This document shows, piece after piece, positions 21,679 through 33,604 of a DNA stretch of 64,000 nt. Every line of letters begins with the position of its first letter. Position 1 is the first letter of the stretch. Source of the stretch: Formicarius rufipectus. Taxonomy: Eukaryota; Chordata; Aves; Passeriformes; Formicariidae. The position numbers and the translations under genes were made by a program. The DNA lies in NCBI GenBank assembly GCA_013399695.1, contig VXAU01002316.1, positions 1-64,000 on the forward strand, read 5' to 3'. The notes beneath the pieces were generated by a model that was not told the origin of the DNA, did no database searches, and saw only the letters and a program-made list of their open reading frames with translations.

Positions 21679-24600
21679 GGGTTCCAGGAGGATCTGTGAC
21701 TACAAAAACCAAACCCAGGCATGCAGTGGACACTGAACTAGGACCTCAGCATGAGCAGGGATATGAAGCCTCTGTAAGGGACCCTGACTTGTGCCAAGTA
21801 CACCACTACCTGGGAACTGGAAACAACTAGCTATCAAAGAAAGTGAATTGGTAAAGGACAGAGTCTCACTGAATATTGTTACACCCGCATCTTGGGGTGA
21901 AGCATCTCACTTCAGAGAGCAGACACCTAGCCACCAAAGAAGTGCAAATTGCCTGGGACTGGTGCAATCCAACCTAAGTGGAGTAAGCAATACGGTCGGG
22001 AGAAACTATTTCACCTCTTCTGAAGGAATTAACTGCTTGCTCCTTGCTTTAGAGGCTGATTAACAATCCAGATTCTGCTTCCACCCTGCACATACCCCAA
22101 AAAGACAATGATTTTAGGCAGAAAGAGGGGGAAAGTGGGAAAGAAAATGGTTTCCTGATTCTGTGCCTTGCAGCAATAGCCCCACATTTGCATTGGGTTC
22201 TGGTACTGCCATGTTGTGCTCAGGAGATCATGGTAGGGTCGCTGGGCTACAGTATTGTGTGGAATCACTTTCCCTTGCCATCCCAAAGGAAGTCTGGGCA
22301 GGAACAGTAACTATGCTGCATCCAGAGGTTGCAGTGACGTTTCTGCGTGGCACTGTTGCAAGACAGACAGAAACACCATTTTCTCCCTTTCCCATCCTCT
22401 AATGTTCATTTTCCCCTCTTGAAGTGGCTGCTGTGCCCATGTAAAGTAAAATAAAAANTCTATTCTCAGGCCACCTAAAGTCCGCAGTCCATTGGTCTTA
22501 ATGTTAATTAACTTCTCTTGAAAGCCCACCCCATGACGGCTTTCTAGAGGAATTTTGGAAGTACCAGCAGATGTTCTTATAGATAAGTCCCACTCCAAAG
22601 CTGAGAACTGCTCTCTTGAAATATGTAAACACAGGCCTATTTTTCCTAGGAGCTGTACAATGAATTGTTCATAGAATATTCACAGAATATCCAATTCTCT
22701 GCATTCTGCCACACCCATGCACCAAATAACTTGCAAACCCTAACAGCTCTATTTATTTTGCTTCTAAATGCATACAGACTAAGCATTTTCACAATCAGCA
22801 TCTACATCATGACACTGCTACTTACCTGGAGGTTAAATGAATTTTATAAATGTGAATAATAATCATTACTATGTTGTTCATTAAACTTCAAAATAAATTA
22901 ATCAATTCAATTGGAAATTAAGTAATTCAATCACAAATCGTTATTTTACAAAAACTGAACTCTATCCTCAAAATGTAATGATGGAATAATAAAATTATTT
23001 TGAGGCATAACACTAGCCTTTTTTAATATGATGGTAGTATTCCATTTTTGACCAATTAACAGTATTGAATGTGATGAAGTGTTTGTAGTTTTCCCCTAAT
23101 CAATGCAGAGGTGGGTTGAGACACTGGGAGGGGATGAGGGTGTATCCTGCCACACTGAATAAACACTGTGAGAACAGACAGGATGGCTGTGTGGAAAGCC
23201 TGTGACTCAACACAGCTGTGTGAATCTCCTCACATCCTTCTTAGTATGGGAAGTTTCCAAGTAATTTTCTGGACTCCTGGCCAACTTATATGCTTTTTCC
23301 ATTAAACTCATATCTTTGTGAACACTGGGCTCTGCATCTAGACAGACCCCAATTCCACAGATAAAATAATTGAAGAAGTAGTTCCAATCTCTATGGTTTT
23401 TAATAAATAATCCCTAAGTAGTACAAAAGAAGTTCCCTTCCACCTCAATGACAATGATGGCAAGAATTTCCAAAAAAAGGGATCTGAAAACTACTTGAAT
23501 TATGGTGAAACAGCATTTATTAGAGCTAGAGAGGGGTTACACTGAAACTACAAAAAGATAATATATGCAAAAAAACCAGAAAGACACATCCCTTCTGCAT
23601 TCAAGAGCTGGAGATTCCCAGTTTCTAACTCAGATTTCTTTCCTTCTTTAGCCCTTCTAACATGCCCATCCTCAAGTCATGACTAACAGTGAGGTATGTC
23701 ACAAGGTAGCACAGTCCTGCCCTGTGCATTCATGGATAACTTCTGATGCAGGGTGCTCTGCAAAGGCAGTTTAAGAAGTGCCAGCACCTGTCTCAAAATG
23801 TGAGCTCTACTGTGGTCCACTTTGGGTGCTCACCCAGTTAAACCTGCAGATTCCTGCCAAGGCATAACACAGTTGTTCTCCCTGGTGTGGTTGCGGGATT
23901 CCTCTTCTTCAGCAAACTGTGCCTTTCCCAGGCATGCAAAAGGAAACAGAGAAGCACTGGAGGATATGAGAGTGGAACCTAAATGACATTCGCCACGTGG
24001 CCATATTCACCCTATACCTCAGAAGAACCTGAGAACTAGGGTAAAAGGCCACATTCTTCAAAGCAAGACCCACTCGTCTGGATACCAGCCACAACAATCA
24101 GCATAAGCAGTAAGCAGATGCACAGTAAGAAAAACAGGAGGACAAACATAAATGGTATTTCCCCAATTAGTGTCTCACTCAAATATTACATTCTGTTCAG
24201 GGAAATTCCTAAATCAGTTATGATATGTCTGCTTAGTAATCCTCAATGGATCTCTAAAGTGTTGCACAGTCTTGCCCAGGAACTTACAGAAACCTCTTGC
24301 ATGCCTAGCGTCCTTTGTCAAGAAGCTCCACAGGTCTCCTACCTACTGCATGTCTTTTATGCAATGTTTTTTATATTTGAATCTGGTTCTGAGTACAGCC
24401 CCTAGCTGCGTAGTACAGCATGTGAGCAGACTGAAGCCTTCTCAGCTGCCTAGTCAGGTCTTCTAAAAAGTTATTCAATGCTTTCTATCATGTGCTATAA
24501 ATATTGTTGGAGTCTATCCCAAATTGTTAATGTGACTGGATCACAATATTGTATGTTATGCCCAGCTGTAGAGGTTAACTTAAATCCCATTTTAAGAACC

Positions 24601-25454
24601 ATTCATGTATCTATGGCTAAACTTCCTTAATATTAATTAATTGGCATAAAACTACAATAGCCAGGCTATCAGTCCGTGCCAAACCAGACAATGCCGAAAC
24701 AGTAACTCCTTCTACTTGCCACGCTGCCTTTTGAACTTTTTTGAAGGCAGGGCTGCTGCCACATGAAATACCTGACCCACTCAGTGCCCTTTGAAACACT
24801 CCCTCTTTTATGTCAACACAAACATGCCATCAACTAGACTGGAAAACTGATCCTGTTAACATTCTGCCTCTTTTTGGATGAGTATGCCATGATTCTTACA
24901 CAGTTGTCCCAACCTATGGGCCAGCTCACAGGGGTGGTATGGGATAGTGCAAGTCCAGACTCACTGTGAGAAAAACAACGACTATGGCCCTTCACATAAT
25001 TTTTATTTCCTTCATCCTTCTAACAGACGGTAGTTACAATATTTCACTATCCTGATGACTAGAAAAGTTGTGATTTTTCTTATCTTATATAGATGACTGA
25101 TAAATTAAGAACATATGGATATAATGTGGATATGCTGACATATCAGGTGAACAGTCCAGTCAAATGCTCCAAATGGTCAGAAGTCAATAAATGCATGACT
25201 CTGTTAAAATTTTCACAATTAGTTAGGAAATGTGGTCAAAATGCCGTATTTCACAACTGCAACTCCCAGACCACTTCAGACTAGCAGCACATCATAAACT
25301 TTCAAAGGCTGCAGAATAAAAAAGGGGAGATAAATTGATACTCATAAATCATTGCTTTTCCCCTTGATTTGTGGGCTTAATTTCTACAGACATTCCCTGG
25401 GGGTGAGCTAGAAGGTGGAGGGAAAAGTCCTCTTCTGAGTTGTGGCAAACAGCG
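21679..25454. other. Intergenic region, no gene recognised
   Basis: No exon or clear repeat family was recognised. A single N lies at 22458 inside an A-rich stretch. Confidence 0.5.
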
Positions 25455-25612
25455 GTGTGAGCCTGCCAGACTTCAAGAAGTGTTTGGACAAAACTGTCAG
25501 GCACATGGTGTGACTCTTGGGGATAGTCCTCTGCAAGGGTAAGAGTTGGACTTGAAAATCCTTGTGGGTCCCTTTCCAGCTCAGCATATTCTGTGACTGT
25601 GTGAGGAGTAGT
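25455..25612 (+). mobile_element. CR1 LINE 3' terminal fragment
   Basis: A short sense copy of the CR1 end: AGACTTCAAGAAGTGTTTGG, then AGAGTTGGACTTGAAAATCC, GGGTCCCTTTCCAGCTCAGC and the tail ATTCTGTGACTGTGTGA. Confidence 0.83.
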
Positions 25613-27737
25613 AACTGTGCTGTAGAACAACACTCAAAAAATACATGCTTCTAGTAAACTGACAGACATGGAAGGGTTGGTGGAAGCAGACACATGAGGT
25701 AGGCAATCCCATTCTGCTGGTGGTAGGAGCAGGAGAAACAACAGAAGTGAACAAGGACAGTAGAGAAGCCAATAGTCAGGCTAACGACTGCATTACTATG
25801 TCTGTAGGCTATTTCTACAATGAGTTACTCTTACTACATATTGCCAATAATATGCTCACAAGGCAGAAGTAATCAGGTCAAAAAGGTCATGCTAAAGCCA
25901 GGAAACTGTTTTGTTTATATGGCATTCTCCCAACCTGGAGTAGTTCAACACAGGCAAAAGGACAAATCCTTAGAGATGGTTTTGGAATTGCATTGTTTAA
26001 TTGAAGAATTATTATTGCATTTAATCTTACTGCCCAGAAAGAGACCTGAAAGCTTATAGTACCCATAACAACCACTTTTGTTTTCTGACATTTTTGTTTT
26101 AAATGCAGAAGCAGTAGTACAAAAACTGGGACAAAAAAATATTCATAAGTTAACCCCACAGACACAATATACTGCCTGGGAAAAAAATGGAAGTCACATA
26201 CGATTATGATCATATGTTTTGTATAGAGGATTAATTTCTTCTAAAGCTCTTTCTTGTCAGAGGGCTACTGAAACATCTGGCAGCACTGATCACCTACAGG
26301 CCCCTACACAGATTTTGTTTCTGTGATTGCCCACTTTCCAAAATTTGGCTATGATTTAGTCAGCTCCCAAATCTCTGAGACCACATTTTGATACTACTCT
26401 TTGAAGGTGACTCACTGTGGTTCAACATCATTCTCTTCATTCTCTTCATGCCAGACTCAAAAAGCACAATTACCTCCAGTGTTCACCAAATACTGCTGTT
26501 TGTGATCCGCATTTTTCCACACCTGTTGTCTAGCTCTCCAAAATAGGTACAAATGCCATGGGATTTCTCACTCTGAAACCTGGTTGGTGTTCTCCCTCAG
26601 TATCCCACCTAGTCCTTCTCCATCTGGGCTCCTGGTCCTGGTTAGGAAAACTGCTGTCACCTCTGTGGCAGGGAAGCAGGAATGCAGAAGGGCTTGAACA
26701 AGCTTCTCTCCCAAAAGGTAGAAACACAATGGATCCCAGCAGGATACCTTGTTGCCTGACTCATGATTGCTCAGTAATGAGGAGCATGAACTAAGGATCT
26801 GAAGTCTTCCTAGCCAGAATCAGATTAGACAGGGCCTAGATAGCATTTCAGTAGCTTTTTGTTTATTTTATTTATTTTTATTTTTTTTAACAGAGGTACA
26901 CCACTGTAAAAGCACTGAGGGTGACTTACAAGGTAGAATACCATGTCAAATCTTACTGTATTCAGATTCCAAACAAGAGTAAGACCACTGAGGCCAGTGC
27001 AATACAAAACTGTTTTCATTTGGCTAGAAACATTGATGTAGAGTCACTAATTGGCTGCACTGCACTCAAGGCATCACCTGCTTCTTCTGCCAGGATGAAC
27101 TACACACACCTACATTGTTCCTCTTTATCTAAACTGCTTTAAAAGCGCCAATGATGGAGGTCCTACAGATTCTCTAGAAAGTGAATGCTCAGTAAAAGTG
27201 GTACCAATTGTTAAAATATTTTTCCTGATATCTAGCTTTCCTAAAATTTCAGCCTACTCAGTGAACATGGAAAACACGCTGCAGCCTTGGACATAAGTAT
27301 GTCATCAAGTTTCCCAATGATCTTCTTTAGACCAAACAGCATTGCTACAAACATTCTTCAGATTGTTTCAATTGTTCATGTCATCTCTGGACATTTTTTC
27401 CCGAAGGCATAGGGAGGATAAAAATTCAGTACTAGCTAGGTAGTGGTATATTAGGGATATCCCTACATGTAAGCAGAGGTGCAAGTATAAGATCACTAGT
27501 ATCTTCAGGAGCACACTCCATGCAGTGCACCACAGAAAGACCGGATATGATGCCCTAACTAAATCCCTTTCAAAGTGCATATGCACAAGCATGTGAATTA
27601 AGTTGGAACATAAGCCCAAATCAGAGCATCTCCTAACTTTCAGTTGCTTGATTTGGACACCTTGCCATGCTTTTTTTATGCAGCTATAGGAACACATGAA
27701 GACAGACATACCATAAGTTAAACTTATCACAAAATCT
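25613..27737. other. Intergenic region, no gene recognised
   Basis: A/T-rich sequence; no exon, RNA gene or repeat family recognised. A T-rich TTTA-type tract lies near 26860-26890. Confidence 0.5.
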
Positions 27738-27874
27738 TATCACAGAAAATTCTGAGAAGGAAGGGACACACAAGGACCACTGAGTCCAACTCATAATGTA
27801 ATGGCCCATATGGAAATGAAACCTGCAACCCTCATGTTTTTAGCACCATGGTCCAACCACCTAAGCTAATCTCA
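27738..27874 (-). mobile_element. tRNA-Ile-derived SINE, TguSINE1-like (near full length)
   Basis: Read on the - strand: TTAGCTTAGGTGGTTGGACC (like the tRNA-Ile A box region), ATGGTGCTAAAAACATGAGG (anticodon arm), GGTTTCATTTCC (B-box-like), a stretch matching the acceptor GGGCCATT, then CCTTGTGTGTCCCTTCCTTC and the tail ATTTTCTGTGATAAG. The second copy at 15009 has the same head-tail join. The degenerate boxes mean it is not a working tRNA gene. Family assignment is from recalled structure. Confidence 0.75.
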
Positions 27875-29800
27875 GGGTCAAATAACTGTCAACTCATGCG
27901 CAGAAGCCCTGCTTTACATTCTGATTAGACCAAGCTGTTTTGTTAAATACACAAGTCCCCTGACACTACAAGGTGGTGTACAAGAGTCACAGCTGTACTT
28001 CTATGTCAGTGAAGCCCACTTTGGGCCATCTATGTTTCTACCCCTCAGGCACTGGACATAAGCAACATTTTGTCCTAGACCCTTAACCACTTTTCTTTGT
28101 CAGATTTCCAGCACCAGCCCTAGAATCAACTTGCTTTTGAGCAAACTGAAAATACACAAAGAGTTTAAGGCCAAACATAGGAACAAACACAGGACATTGC
28201 TGGCAGAAGGTCAGGAAGATCAGGATGATGCCCAATAACCATTAAGAGATCACCTAAAATAATCCATACTACTTATCCTTTCTGACAACACAGTGACCCC
28301 CAAATGCCATGAATTAATATACCACCCATGCTGGCACTCCAAAAAGTAACAGCACAACAGAAAAAAATCTGCAAGAATCTTGAAGTAGACAAGGTAAGAG
28401 ATGAAATGGAAGGAACTCTGTAAAATCAGAGTGAAATAAAATGAATCTTTGCTCCCAGAGAAACAAAAATATCCAGCTGCTGCCCAGAATCTTTCTTGCT
28501 TCCCAGGCCCCTTGATGGACACACAAGAGTATCGAGTACACTTGTGACAACTGTTATGCAGTAGCCAATAAGTCTGCTAACAAGGCCAGTAAGAACTGAG
28601 CAGGAAACAGAGATCCGTTCAAAGACTCAGGAAAACAAGCAAGAGAGACTGCTTAAAATACAGGGGCTTTTATGAATGAGAAACAGAAGGAGGAAGTACA
28701 AAGGGCCTGATCAAATTGAAATGAGTTACCAAAACGTGCTATATCCACAGCCCTGGTCTTGCACAACTAAAGGAGAGCCTTGCTATAACTTAGTACTCAG
28801 GTACTCTCCTAATTTCTAAAATGCCAGGTGGCTACCCTGAGGACAGGCTAAAGCACCGAGAGTTGATGCTCTTCTGAATAAAAAATTAAGTTTTAAAATT
28901 AAATTCCTCACATTCTTTCATTTGACTCAAACATCACCCTCCTTCCTCGAACCCTTACATTGGCTGCATTCTTTGAAGGATATTTTAAGTGCCTGTGCCA
29001 GTCCTACAAGACATGTTGAATTTTAAAGCTAACTTAAAAAAGCTATTTTATAACTTTAAAATGTATTTTCCTCTTCCTTCCAACACCAAGTTCTTCTGAC
29101 TCGCCAAAAGAAATCCATATATTTGTGTCAGACATATGGTACACACAGTCATCCCTTATCCTCTCCCCCAACAGATATGTGGTATGATTACAATAAGCAC
29201 TTAAACTAAACACACTAAAAACACATTTGCCATCTGAATTCAGAAATCCAGATGGAGACATTAAACAAGCTCTATATAATGCAAATGCTCCAACCCATTT
29301 ATTTTAACAAAAACTTCATAAATACTGACAAAGTACCTTGCAATGAAACCCCGTTCATTTCTCACTTAATAAAGGGGTACCAAGTGAACAAGAACACAAC
29401 GGTTTTGTGTTTATTTTAAATTGTAAAATTTTATTTCCTAACTCTTTGATAAATGACACACTAGATCTGCAAATAAGTTTGACAAATCAGTTGTCTTCAT
29501 TAAAGGCATCTAAAATCAGCAAGGTCTGATATTGCTCTGTATGGAGGTCTTAAAGATGTGAATTGAAGTGAGATCATTTCTAGTCTCTATTAAATATCTT
29601 TAAAGGCATAAGGATTAACTCATTTGTAGATTATAAATGGGGCAACTTCCTAATAAATATTATCTCTGCTGAAGATGTTAGTTAGGAGCACTAACTTCTC
29701 AATAAATTAAATGGAACAAAACCAGTAAAAAAGCCCAATTAGCACAGCACAGATAAAGCACCAGGAACTGCTTGCAAATGCCAAAAACCATTTGTTTGTT
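27875..29800. other. Intergenic region, no gene recognised
   Basis: A/T-rich sequence with no recognisable exon, RNA gene or repeat family. Confidence 0.5.
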
Positions 29801-30150
29801 ACAGAATCATAGAATTACTTGTGCTGGAAAAGACCTTTAAAGATAATCTAGTCCAACCTCATTCCCTGGGTAGGGACACTTTTTATTAGCTCAGGTTGCT
29901 TAAAGCCCCATCCAACACTTCCAGGGATGTCTCATCCACGTCTCTGGGCAACCTGTTGCAGTGTTTCACCACCCTCACAATAAAGAATCTCTTTGTTATA
30001 ACTTATATAAACCTATCCTCTTTTTATCTCAAAATGGTAGCCCTTGTCCTATCACTTACAGGCTCTGATAAAATGTCCCTCCCTGTTTTTCTCATAAGCT
30101 CCTACTTAAGTACTGAAAGACAGCAGTCTCTCCTGTAAGGCAGACGGATA
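29801..30150 (-). mobile_element. CR1 LINE 3' fragment, antisense
   Basis: It opens with ACAGAATCATAGAATTACTT, the reverse complement of the CR1 tail. It continues with AGACCTTTAAAGATAATCTAG, CCAACCTCATTCCCTGGGTA, CTCTGGGCAACCTGTTGCAG and a GTTTCACCACCCTCACAATA region, all hallmarks of an antisense CR1 copy. Confidence 0.9.
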
Positions 30151-31254
30151 AGAGTTCTGTATTAAAACAGCCTGACACTTCCTCTTATAAGCTCCATTTT
30201 TAATTGCTCGGGAATCAAATGAATTGTTTCTAAGATTTTGAAGGGAGATTATCTTCACATCAATCACATGTTTCTGACACCTCTGTGAGAAACTAGAAAA
30301 ATTACAAATCTCACTTGGCATGGTTTCCTCACATTCAACAGAGCAAAGTCCAGAGCTACATTTCCAAGGATGCATCTACAGTGACTTCTACATATAGCCA
30401 CAGCATTTCTCCAGCTGCAACTCTGACCAGCCCAGAGTAGACTTTGTTTAGTAACAGTAATTTATCTTTTCCCCTTGTTTTCAGATCCTTCCACTGTTGG
30501 AGGATCCACACAAGAGACAGAAGGGGCTGTCTGCTTTGAATGTAAAGGGGACAAAAAGATGAACTGGATTAAGTCAAAAAAAACCCAAAGAGTGAAAACT
30601 CTATCTGGACACCAGCAGAAGCACATTGACTACAGCAGAACCAGATGAGAGAATGCCTGACCACTCCTTACCATTAGAGATCTGAGGAGACAAACTCTGG
30701 AGACCAGTAAAGGGAGATTAGATAAAAAGCCACGTGAGAAGACTACAACTCACTGGACAAGGTGATTAAAAGCCGGATATTAAATATCCATGAAATGGTT
30801 TATAATGGTAAAGTAAACAAAATAGCACTAAAAGTGAAGTAGAAAGAGACAGGGAAGAAATCTGAAGGGATTGGCAATGATTTTCCTGGTGCATAGGAAT
30901 GAGGCTGAGACTTAGATGAGAAATCTGTAAACAGTCCTGGCTAGGTGGATGACGAATAGGAAATCTGCTTTGAATATGCTGTAACTTATAACAAAGATTC
31001 AAAACCAAGAGGCCCTTGATGTCAACTCAGACACTCAAAACTCCTAAGTGCATTTACCTTCATCTCTCTGTACTCCATTTTTCCACTGTAAAATGGGAAC
31101 AATGTGTACATCAACTCCCAGCTGCATTCCATGACCATCACTGAAAGTCCTCAAAAAGAACAATTTTTCTCTTCCAAGGAGCACAGAACAGAATATATTC
31201 ACACCCTACTCATTCAAAAAGTGAAAAAAAAAAAATCAAGCAATTTTATCACTT
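30151..31254. other. Intergenic region, no gene recognised
   Basis: No exon or repeat family recognised between two CR1 fragments of opposite orientation. Confidence 0.5.
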
Positions 31255-31877
31255 GGAGCCAGTAAGCAGGGTGCATTAAGAAAAGCATTACTAAAAGTTG
31301 AGGGAACTGATCCTGCCCCTCTGCTCGTCCCTGGTAAGGCCTCGCCTGGAGGACTGTGCCCAGTCCTGGGCTCCTCAGGATGAGACATGGAGCCCTTTGG
31401 AGTGGATCCAACAGAGAGCAACAAAGATGATGAGGGAGACCAGAGCATGTCTCTTACAAGGAAAGGTTGACAGAACTGGCCCTCTTCAGTGTCAGGAAGA
31501 GAGGACTGAGAGTGGACCTCATCAATGTCCATCAGTATCCAAAGGGCTGGTGCCAATGGAATGGAACCAGGCTCTTTTCAGTGGTGCCAAGCAATAGGAC
31601 ATGAGGCAACTGGCAGACACTGGAATACAGAAGTTTCACTTGAACACAAAGAACTTTACTGTGAGTGAGCACTAGAACCGATTTTCCAGAGACGGCCCCA
31701 GAGAGTTTCCAGAGAGAGGTGAATACCTTCTATAAAGATACTAAAAAACTGACTGGGCAGGGGACAGTTCTGTGCGATGTGCTCCAGGGGACCCTGCTGG
31801 AGCAGGGCGGTTGAGCCATGTCTTTCTGTGGTCCCTTCCAAGCTTACCCATTCTAAACCCCTGTGATTCTGTGACGT
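31255..31877 (+). mobile_element. CR1 LINE 3' fragment
   Basis: A sense copy covering the end of ORF2 and the 3' terminus: GGACTGTGCCCAGTCCTGGG, GGAGTGGATCCAACAGAGAG, CAATAGGACATGAGGCAACT, GGTCCCTTCCAAGCTTACCC and the terminal GTGATTCTGTGA. It ends only about 400 bp upstream of the F2RL1 start codon, bordering its CpG island. The ORF2 part has stops and is inactive. Confidence 0.9.
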
Positions 31878-32278
31878 TGTAACCCGAAGAAGTACAGAAC
31901 CCGGAGTGCTCGACACTGTACGTTACGAGCCAGCTGCCGGAACGCGCTGCCACAGAACGCTCCTCGCCACAGCCGGCGTGAACCAGACCAACCCTGCTCC
32001 GCTCCACCGGCCCGGAGGCCGCTCAGCCAGAGCTCCGGGGCAGCCCCGAGCAGCCCGCCGGGCAGGAGGCGCCTGGGTTGGGGCAGCGCCGGGGCCACTT
32101 CGCTCCCGCCCCGGCACGGACCGGCCCCACCGGCGCGATCGAGGGGGCTGCGCCCACCGCCATCGTACGGGCGGCGACGGGACCCGCCGGCCCGGGGACA
32201 GCCCCGCCGGCCTCAGGTATCAGGTGAAACTGGTCCGGAACGCGGGCGAAGCGGCGGCTGCCGGAGCGTTTCGAGGGG
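31878..32278 (+). promoter_or_regulatory. F2RL1: F2RL1 promoter and 5' UTR (CpG island)
   Basis: Base composition jumps from A/T-rich to very GC- and CpG-rich right after the CR1 tail and stays so into intron 1. The island reaches up to the start codon. No TATA box was seen. The long GC-rich reading frames across it on both strands are compositional. The transcription start is not determinable here. Confidence 0.72.
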
Positions 32279-32348
32279 ATGGCTGTGCGCTACGGATTGT
32301 GCCTTCTGCTGGTCTGTGCGCTGCTGGGGGCCGCCACCGCGGCTGCAG
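32279..32348 (+). CDS. F2RL1: F2RL1 exon 1 coding part (PAR2 signal peptide)
   Basis: This 70-nt coding exon encodes 23 residues and one base of codon 24. The ATG has G at -3 and +4. The product is a signal peptide with a hydrophobic core (LCLLLVCALLG) and an Ala-rich end (AATAAA). The donor is GCAG|GTGAGA, phase 1. Splicing to 36341 completes a GAG (Glu24) codon and gives a 387-residue receptor (human 397). Length and intron phase equal those of the F2R exon 1 in this window, as expected for tandem paralogues. Confidence 0.9.
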
Positions 32349-32701
32349 GTGAGAGGAGCAGCTGCCGACGGGCACCGGCACCTCGGGCCGGGCTCGGTCA
32401 GCGCGGGCGGCCGAGCCCACTGTGCTGCCCGCCCCTCAGCTGCGGGCAGGGCCGCGGCGGGGCAGGGGGGTGCCTCTCGTGGGGGATGCNCTCGTGTGGG
32501 CTGCGAGGACCGCGGAGCGGACTGGGAGAGGTTCCGACGGAGTGGAGCGGGTTCGGAAAAGGCGGGCGGGCGGCTACGGCTTGCGGGAGCCGCGGGACGG
32601 GCTCCCCGGCGGCGGGGGAAGGCGCTCCGCGGGCGAGCACCGGGTGCGGCTCCCGGCCCCCGCAGGCTGCTGACTTGGCTTCACCCACCTCTGGAGAGCC
32701 T

Positions 32702-33010
32702 GGGCGGGAAGGGACCGTGAAGACCATTTCATTCCAACCCACCTGCCAGGGGTAGGGACACCTTCCACTAGACCAAGTTGTTTAAAGCCCCATGCCAACC
32801 TGGTCTTAAACACTGCCAGAGATGGAGAATCCACAACTTCTCTGGGCAGCCTGTTTCAATGTCTCACCACCTTCACAGTAAAGAATTTCTTCCTATAGCT
32901 AATCTAAACCTACTCTCTTGATGTTTAAAGTCATTCCCCCTGGTCCTGTCACCACATGGCCTTGCATAAAGTACCTTCTCCACCCTTCTTGTAGCCACTC
33001 TTTAGGTAAA
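32702..33010 (-). mobile_element. CR1 LINE fragment, antisense (first duplicated copy)
   Basis: Typical antisense CR1 wording: GGGAAGGGACCGTGAAGACC, CACCTGCCAGGGGTAGGGAC, CTTCTCTGGGCAGCCTGTTT, CACCACCTTCACAGTAAAGA and CCCCCTGGTCCTGTCACCAC. It lies in F2RL1 intron 1. Confidence 0.9.
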
Positions 33011-33295
33011 CATATACAACTGCTAAAGACCATGTTCTTGCATTTTTCCCATCCTAAAAAGCTAGATTTTTTTTTTCTTTGCCTCTCGTGTGGGCTGCGA
33101 GGACCGCGGAGCGGACTGGGAGAGGTTCCGACGGAGTGGAGCGGGTTCGGAAAAGGCGGGCGGGCGGCTACGGCTTGCGGGAGCCGCGGGACGGGCTCCC
33201 CGGCGGCGGGGGAAGGCGCTCCGCGGGCGAGCACCGGGTGCGGCTCCCGGCCCCCGCAGGCTGCTGACTTGGCTTCACCCACCTCTGGAGAGCCT

Positions 33296-33604
33296 GGGCG
33301 GGAAGGGACCGTGAAGACCATTTCATTCCAACCCACCTGCCAGGGGTAGGGACACCTTCCACTAGACCAAGTTGTTTAAAGCCCCATGCCAACCTGGTCT
33401 TAAACACTGCCAGAGATGGAGAATCCACAACTTCTCTGGGCAGCCTGTTTCAATGTCTCACCACCTTCACAGTAAAGAATTTCTTCCTATAGCTAATCTA
33501 AACCTACTCTCTTGATGTTTAAAGTCATTCCCCCTGGTCCTGTCACCACATGGCCTTGCATAAAGTACCTTCTCCACCCTTCTTGTAGCCACTCTTTAGG
33601 TAAA
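33296..33604 (-). mobile_element. CR1 LINE fragment, antisense (second duplicated copy)
   Basis: Identical to the CR1 fragment 594 bp to the left. Two CR1 copies with no differences cannot be independent insertions, so this one exists through duplication or assembly error. Confidence 0.88.

Noticed and set aside
27795..27874. Possible - strand tRNA-Ile gene
   Set aside because: A- and B-box-like parts are degenerate, the cloverleaf would be mispaired, and the copy is fused to a CR1-like tail, so it is a SINE.
31906..32834. Several long overlapping reading frames on both strands around F2RL1 exon 1
   Set aside because: They come from GC-rich, stop-poor CpG island sequence and from reading past the F2RL1 donor at 32349; the frames also reappear exactly in the duplicated copy near 32900-33430.
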